A stretch of 64,000 nucleotides of DNA from Brachynemurus nebulosus (taxonomy: Eukaryota > Arthropoda > Insecta > Neuroptera > Myrmeleontidae). The notes under the pieces were generated by a model. That model was not told the origin of the DNA. It did no database searches and saw only the letters and a list, made by a program, of their open reading frames with translations. Below, piece by piece: positions 58,086 to 64,000 of the stretch. The translations under genes and the position numbers were made by a program. The DNA lies in assembly GCA_035578155.1 (NCBI GenBank), contig JAPWDM010000005.1, positions 23,248,877 through 23,312,876 of the forward strand, in the 5' to 3' direction. The first letter of the stretch is position 1, and every line of letters begins with the position of its first letter.

Positions 58086-58815
58086 TTAATTTTTAACCCT
58101 TTTTCAAGTAGTTGTACTGTCCGTCTTATTTTCAGAGTCCGTGATCCCAGGAACACCTACATGTTAGTTGATGTTTTCTCAAAAATCATTTCAAATCAAA
58201 TTCAAAAACCCGAAAACGCCCCGTAATTCTCTAAACTAATAAAACTTACATAATGAAATGATTATGTAATAAATTACATAATAAAATGTACAAACTTTAA
58301 ATTTTAACTACTTCTAACCGAACTTATCGTACAATTGTAAAAACCCTTGTTATACAAAACGGAACGGTACCAGCCAATTCGTTCCTTGCATTTCATACAC
58401 ACACAAATCGTCGAAAAATATTTTAATCCCTTATGGGCATATTCACAACCGTACAGATAAAATGGTTTGAACAATACCGAAAGACAAGATAACATTATGT
58501 TTTTAGTTTCAAAATCAAAATTAAAATAAATTCGAACAAGCTATGCATGTGTACCCAGTGAGTTAACCATATTTTAAATGTTTAATTTGGGTAAAATTAT
58601 CATCAAAAACTCCACTCGCCATTTCAATAGTGACGGTGGAAAGAAAATTTAATAAAATTAACAGCAGCTACCTACGGTATTTTATTTTAAGCAAATAATT
58701 AAATCATTTTATAGTAATCATATTACGTAAGTGATTATATAACATTGATTTTCGCTTTAAGGTAAAATAAATGATTCGAGTCTTATTTAATACGACATGT
58801 TATTTATTATACTTT
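58086..58815. other. non-coding stretch
   Basis: A 63-codon minus frame (58304-58495) is unrecognised. Nothing else was seen. Confidence 0.4.
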
Positions 58816-59317
58816 TTAGCGAATTTTCATTGTGGAAATTCAGCTATTACAGCCACTCTCATGACGCAACTTGAGCCCGGTACTACGGCAAAAATTACGG
58901 CAAAAATTACGGCAAAAACGGTGTTTTGAGGCATCGGGAAATCGAAAATGATCTTCACTAAAATGTGAGATAAATCTCGAACGAAGCATCCAGTATTTAC
59001 GAAATGAAAAGGTCAAAGGTCTCAAACCCTTTGGTTGAGTTTGTAAGCTAGATGCTTCCGATTTTTGGGGATTTCTTGCAAAAATTTACACCATCGAAAA
59101 GTGCGTAAAAATCACATAAGATAAGCTTTTGAGTCATTGTTCTAAGTGAACTAGATTTGAGAAAAATATTAAGAAAGTTGAATTGCTTTACGAAAAATGC
59201 TTCATCGTTTATGTCGTTACAATAACAATAGCTATTTCATTTTTCAAAATTAACTCTTATTTTGAAGGACGCGTCATTGCTTTTGAAAATTTATTCACTG
59301 TTAGAGAGGCTATATTA

Positions 59318-59684
59318 TTCAATTTCAAATATTATCGAATGCTTGTGAAACATTACTACGTATGACACACTTTTGTGTCATACGCATTTAAACACACGCA
59401 GTATTCATATATTCACTTATCGTTCAGCTAAACTAAAACTTTGAGCACTCGATTTCTTTGGTTAGTATGACCAAAATCTAAATGTAAATTAAAAATTACA
59501 AAGTGATTGAAAAAATTATCCGGATCGGCCGGGAATAGGTGGTTGAGTAATTGTCTGGTTCGGGTGGCTGTCGAACACAGGATCGTTGGTTCAATGGCTA
59601 AGACACCTGGCTAGTTACCGGGAGATCTTGTGTTCGATTTCCGGCCGATCCGGATGATTTTTTAAGCACTTTGTGAATTTAAAT
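59318..59684 (-). mobile_element. tRNA-headed SINE copy with inverted 5' part
   Basis: AGGCTATATTA occurs at 59307-59317 and 59685-59695, a perfect 11-bp target duplication. The left two thirds is the SINE body in minus orientation, as in 44664-44866, ending inward at GGATCGGCCGGGAA. The rest is inverted relative to it. The leader and tRNA-like region run on the plus strand, and the GGCCGATCC / CACTTTGTGAATTT segment is repeated inverted at the end. A 5' inversion with a junction duplication inside one target duplication is what twin priming of LINE-type reverse transcription produces. Confidence 0.78.
59580..59651 (+). pseudogene. tRNA-Thr(AGU)-like region, inverted SINE head
   Basis: These 72 bases are equivalent to 44866-44937, with acceptor GGATCGT/CCGATCC, the same anticodon loop CTAGTTA, and a mutated D stem (GTTC instead of GTCT) and T stem. 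It is not expected to be functional. Confidence 0.7.
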
Positions 59685-60432
59685 AGGCTATATTATATGT
59701 AAACGCTACGAATAAATTTTGAAAACTTTGTCACCGTTAAAAAGTCAAATTATTTTAAGTGAATATAGACTATATTATATGAAATCCTCCAGAGTCCTGG
59801 AGACCCAAAAGTGCCAAAAATTAACTACTTAACCGGTTTTAAAATTTTTTCCACTTTTAGAGAGCTAAACTATTTTAGATGGATACAGGTTGTTATATGA
59901 AATTCGTCAGTGTCCAGTCTTTGGAAATTCGCTATGTTATGCAGATGCTGCGACAGGGGAATTATCGTTTTAATATGGTTTTATCGTACGTATGGATGTC
60001 CTTATGTACGGGTGCGTCTTGGTATATATTAAATTATCAAAAATAAAAGATTGTTCAAATATAATCAAAATATAAATTATAGTTGACAACATAGAATCGT
60101 GTAAAATACTTATATAATATTTTCACAAAATTCTTCAAGTGCGTTTTGAACACGCAATAAATCAGAGTTCGTTAGTGACTAGAGTTTTCCACAACTTTAG
60201 GGATAAAAAATCGGCCATATAAGAACAGTTTTTATAGTCTATCGTGATAGTTACATGATAATTTGGTTTCTAATATTGACCAAAGTTATCCGAAATAAGT
60301 TCAGGATGAATTTATTTACACTCCAATAACAGCGTGAGGGGACAGTTCACCTATATTATCCGAATTTTATTTTTTATTTAATATATTTTTATTCTTTAAT
60401 TTTTTTAAATCGACCGTGCAAAAAATATTATA

Positions 60433-60643
60433 CACGGAGAGAAAATTCCTATAAAAATTACTGTGCTCATACTACAATCGACGTGTAACAGGCGAACATA
60501 TCCAATTTTTGTACGGTAAAATTATAAAAATTCTAGTTATATTATTGTAATTTTTATAATTTTACAAAAATTGGATATGTTCGCCTGTTACACGTCGATT
60601 GTAGTATGAGCACAGTAATTTTTATAGGAATTTTCTCTCCGTG
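60433..60643. mobile_element. 211-bp foldback MITE of the CACGGAGAG family
   Basis: TA at 60431-60432 and 60644-60645 flank a nearly perfect palindrome with ~98-bp arms and a ~15-base loop. Each arm starts CACGGAGAGAAAATTCCTAT and continues ACTGTGCTCA ... CAATCGACGTGTAA. The outer ~75 bp of each arm matches the left end of 28978-29795. Both arms therefore derive from one end of the larger element. Confidence 0.92.
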
Positions 60644-60645
60644 TA

Positions 60646-61152
60646 CAATACACGATGCGTTAAGTGCCTTTACTAATCTCGAAAATTGCCAAAACTCGAT
60701 CCTGCGGGTCTCGTTTTCGCAACATTTTCTCGATCAGTAAAACTAACTTACCGAACTAATACTGTAAAATACTATTATGATAAATAGACAATTCTCGTTA
60801 TTGATTCTGGTTCCAACCTGATGATATTTAATTTTAAACTTGGTTTGAAAATAATTTATTATTATTTGTTTTCGGTATTGTTATATTATTGGTTTTGCAC
60901 GTTCAACCATAACCGTGACTCGTTAAATATTGTTCTCTCTCTTAAGAACGCATTTGTTACTTCGAATCGGTTACGTGTTCACCATAGAAGTTTTCACTTC
61001 GGTCGTGTGGTTTTAAGCACACTCACATAGTCATAATCATAAAAATGTTGAAAAATTATAACTTGCTAAGATATACTGCGCACTAGTTTTGAGATATAGG
61101 ATACGTTCTGCGTCCCCTGAAGGTTAATAGTTTATTTAATTTAGTAATCGTA
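60646..61152. other. non-coding stretch
   Basis: A 69-codon plus frame (60821-61030) is unrecognised. Confidence 0.4.
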
Positions 61153-61156
61153 TTAA

Positions 61157-61842
61157 GGGGGAAGGTCCTCCAGACAACAGGTTTTTTAATAATTTTTTTT
61201 TAAGAAACTGGATACATTTATTGTATCAAATGAATTTACATAGTATAATACAGGTTATGGTGTATTCACTTATAAATTTTTATCCAAAAAAAGAAAAAAT
61301 GGCGGCGGTACAGCAGTTCTAATTTGACTCTTTTAATTTGCGCCGTGGAATGCCCAGCCTCTTGTAATCAACTGAATTCAATCGGACAAAAAATTTTTAT
61401 TAAAATAAGTCATTACGCTTTGCATATACCTATTTCTGATGAGAAAAATTTTTTTTCTCACAATTTAAAATCAAAAAGAAAAAAATTTCACTTTTTTATT
61501 ATAAACAAATTGTTATAAACAATATTTATAGTAACAATTTATGCAAAATTTTAGATATATGCAAAGGCCAATATCTTAAAGAATATCTGTACAAAATTTC
61601 AAGTTAATAGCTTAATAACTTTTTAAGTTATGTTCCACGGCGCGGAAAAAAACCTGTTTTGAGAAAACCGCTATTAAAAAGTTTTCGTTCTTGAAAAGTA
61701 CAGTTAAAAGCAGTTTATCGTTATCTAAGATAATCTTTCTGTTGGGATTAAAACATTAGAAATATATTCCTTAAGGTTCAAATGAACTTTTAAAGCAAAA
61801 CAGAAAATGAAAAATTTGAAAGTTCTGTAGGACCCTCCCCCC
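61157..61842. mobile_element. 686-bp TTAA-flanked element
   Basis: TTAA at 61153-61156 and 61843-61846 flank ends GGGGGAAGGTCCTCCAGA and TCTGTAGGACCCTCCCCCC (about 16 of 18 as inverted repeats). An inner inverted repeat GCGCCGTGGAA (61341-61351) / TTCCACGGCGC (61632-61642) lies further in. The tips differ from element X after GGGGG, so this is a second TTAA family. No transposase was recognised. Confidence 0.8.
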
Positions 61843-63354
61843 TTAAACAATGTAAGAGTAATGCATATATTTATAGAATAATCTGTTCAATAAATCAAAT
61901 GACTATAGGAAACGCATAAATTTTTAAGTTAAGTATTTCACAGACGTTCCCTAAAATTGGTTAGGGAAAGCTCAACTTCATTATAAAAGGTCTTTTACCG
62001 AAATACCATATGAAATGTGACTTGAAATTATTCTTGGAATTATTGACGAAAAACAAAGATTTTATCCGTTTCCAGCATATTCCTTAGCAAACTTAGCTTA
62101 AATTTTGGGGGATATTTTGTAACACTGAAACATACTTCGATGCAAAATTTCATATACTGAGAATTTCATATACTATTGCTTTCTGAATCTTTGAAAATTT
62201 GGTTGACTATATCTCTACAAGTAACTAATATAACTTAAACAAATAATTTTTAATGGGGTCGTCTTTTTAAGTATTTGTATCTTACATTCAGGATTGAAAA
62301 GTTACAAGAAGGGGAAGTAAAATGTTAATTTGGAACTCGAAATTTCACAAACGGAGCTTAAAAATGAAAAATGCGAAATATGAATGAGCCCCACACCTAT
62401 AGCAGGAAAAGATATAAGCATAATGAAACTACAAGGGTTCTAAGATTTTTCTTCGGAACCCTACTAATACAGTTTGTATATAGAGTGAATACTTTGTAGT
62501 TGTTCCTGAAAATATACTCCTGAAATTCAATCTCATTCCGTTAACATTTAAGTACACCCCTGACAATTGAAAGCAATTTCATCGAATAGTTTTGTAAAAC
62601 ATTTCATAAAACGAAACAACAACAATTATTTTTTAAAAAAACTTTTAACATTTTATCTGGACGTACACAACTTCTTCCCATCTTCGGAAATTATTCGCTG
62701 TCAATTCAAAGAAATTCGATTTGCTAAATGTACATAATGTTTTAAAGTTAATCAATCGACAAGTTTTTACGATACTTCCATCGAGCGGCAACACCATAAC
62801 AAAAGACACAGTACAGAAAAAAAGAACGGAAAGTCATCTTGCTCGAAAATACTATTCGAGGTGCTTTTGTTGTTGTCTTCTATATTTGTTATAAGTAAAT
62901 GTTTACGAGTTGCCTTACACTAAATATATTTACGTCGCTATATTCACAGTTGTGTATAATAACTGTTTGTCGCCTCCCTTCACACCGTACCGTTCTAGTG
63001 TAGTGTAGCCGTATCGTATTTTCAAATCTCGGATTAAATGAAAATCCATTTAACAAGATAATCATTGTCTCCGAACATCTATTGTCACCCTATAGAGAGT
63101 ATTAAGCTCTACAACTGTGAAAAGGTATGGCGGGCGACTGACTAGCTGTACACGATACGAGCACAGAACACACTCACAGAATATATACGCACACAGTGTA
63201 GTTAATTCTTAAGTTAGAAACAAACATTGATAGCGCGCAAAGCAACGCGACAACTAACACATATTATTTTGATGGTAAAATAGATATAAAATTTGTTAAC
63301 AAAAGAAAATGTAACTGGCTCCTTCTGTGTCCAATATGTACCGAGAGAGATTAA

Positions 63355-63457
63355 TTTAATGCGTGTATTTCACCTACGCGTTCCACAAGAGGCGCACCTC
63401 TTGATACGCAAAAAGTTCGTCAAATACGTGTTCTACATGCATTAAATGAGGGCTCCT
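63355..63457. repeat. degenerate foldback
   Basis: The two arms can be aligned inverted over about 45 bases with gaps; the centre is CAAGAGGCGCACCTCTTG, an 18-bp near-palindrome. Part of it is shared with 6965-7000. Confidence 0.6.
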
Positions 63458-63904
63458 CGATAGATTTTATTTTACATATTCATTAAATATGTAAGTACTG
63501 CACACTTTATCGACTGTGTCATAGGATTATCAATACTGTTTATGCTTAAGGTTAGGTTTACTTGAGAGTTCTTAAAAATTATGTATTTTTCTGGAATTTT
63601 TTTTCTCAAGAACGGAAGCAAATATCAATTTCAAATTGTATACACATATTTATTAGGTACTAAACTATACAAAAAAAAATTTTTCAAGGAAAAACATAAA
63701 AAATTGTCTATTTGATAGATAGTACAGTGTAACGATTAGAAAATCTGATGCCTTGTTGGTTGACATCATAGCGCCGGTAATAAACCACTGAAAACAAAAA
63801 AGATTTATAAAATATATGAACAGTACCCGGACTTATACCTATAATATAAATAAGTTGCTGAAAGAAAAAAATGGCGGATGTGTGAACTTTTGATTACGAC
63901 TTTT

Positions 63905-63980
63905 GTGTATCAGACTTATAGGTAGGTATAGGTATAGGTAGGTATATACGAAAGTGTATCAGACTTATAGGTAGGTATAG
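63905..63980. repeat. short tandem duplication rich in TAGGTA
   Basis: A 27-bp unit occurs twice, 49 bases apart, separated by TAGGTATAGG-type simple sequence. Confidence 0.85.
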
Positions 63981-64000
63981 GTGCCGGAAAATTTAATTAT

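Larger units (their letters stand above)
58816..59962 (+). mobile_element. HINE-like repeat, copy G, split by inserted sequence
   Basis: The left block (58816-58930) contains a 12-bp unit TACGGCAAAAAT repeated three times (58884-58919). No (TA)n tract remains. The right block runs to about 59170. Then ~750 bp intervenes, including the SINE copy, before GGAAATTCGCTATGTTATGC and the hairpin GCAG-atg-CTGC close the element at 59923-59962. Within the insert, units with TTAGAGAG / TTATATGAAAT landmarks at about 59284, 59718 and 59840 suggest a further degenerate tandem repeat. Confidence 0.7.
60138..62462 (+). repeat. dispersed repeat Z, copy 2, interrupted
   Basis: The 5' part (60138-60330: GCGTTTTGAACACGC, GTGACTAGAGTTTTCC) and the 3' part (about 62090-62462: GTAACACTGAAAC, GAAACTACAAGGGTTC, TTTTTCTTCGGAACCCT) match the two halves of 31219-31837. 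About 1.7 kb between them includes the foldback MITE at 60433 and the TTAA element at 61157, plus unrecognised DNA. Confidence 0.5.
62463..64000. other. non-coding stretch to window end
   Basis: A degenerate foldback occupies 63355-63457 (arms with ATTTAATGCGTGTA / ATTTAATGCATGTA and CAAGAGG/CCTCTTG). GTGTATCAGACTTATAGG with the following TAGGTATAG is duplicated at 63905 and 63954. No coding sequence was recognised. Confidence 0.4.

Overview
This is AT-rich eukaryotic DNA. The mix of Tc1/mariner, hAT, TTAA-target and Helitron-type elements, plus a tRNA-headed SINE and long (TA)n tracts, points to an arthropod, most likely an insect; the species cannot be read from the sequence. I found no intact gene. 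No reading frame exceeds 160 codons, and the longest is read-through of a repeat. The window looks like intergenic DNA or the inside of a very long intron, built from nested and decayed mobile elements.

Layout. 1-8.9 kb: one copy of a (TA)n-bearing repeat, a decayed Tc1-type element (1901-2470), a hAT-type MITE with a perfect 8-bp target duplication (2625-3129), fragments of a Pif1/Helitron-type helicase (5163-5363) and of a reverse transcriptase (7420-7549), and an internally deleted Tc1 element with both ends (8005-8842). 9-23.3 kb: a paired MITE family (9112-9555 and 15445-15955), three further hAT MITEs, a 31-bp minisatellite, a TTAA-flanked element, and two more (TA)n-repeat copies. 24-35 kb: a TAA-flanked PIF/Harbinger-like element, a 720-bp hAT element, an inverted pair of 820-bp TA-flanked elements, and a TA-flanked element carrying a pipsqueak-type helix-turn-helix reading frame. 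35.6-42.2 kb: two copies of one TTAA-flanked element in opposite orientation. One contains a nested (TA)n repeat and the other supplies the empty site. 42.8-53.2 kb: a ~160-bp satellite-like array, a dimeric SINE, and three terminal-inverted-repeat elements. 54-64 kb: three more (TA)n-repeat copies (one split by a rearranged SINE), a hAT MITE with perfect 8-bp duplications, a 211-bp foldback MITE, and another TTAA element.

The most notable system is the (TA)n-bearing repeat, present in seven copies (A-G). It has a 12-bp inverted repeat near both ends, a central dinucleotide microsatellite, a short hairpin close to one end, and asymmetric termini. This is the architecture known for Helentron-associated non-autonomous elements (the DINE-1/HINE type). 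Element boundaries are fixed here by an empty paralogous site at about 41.99-42.00 kb. A second notable system is a tRNA-Thr-like SINE, found once as a dimer and once with its 5' part inverted; both insertions lie inside their own target duplications.

All functional statements rest on motif recognition by eye; no database search was possible.
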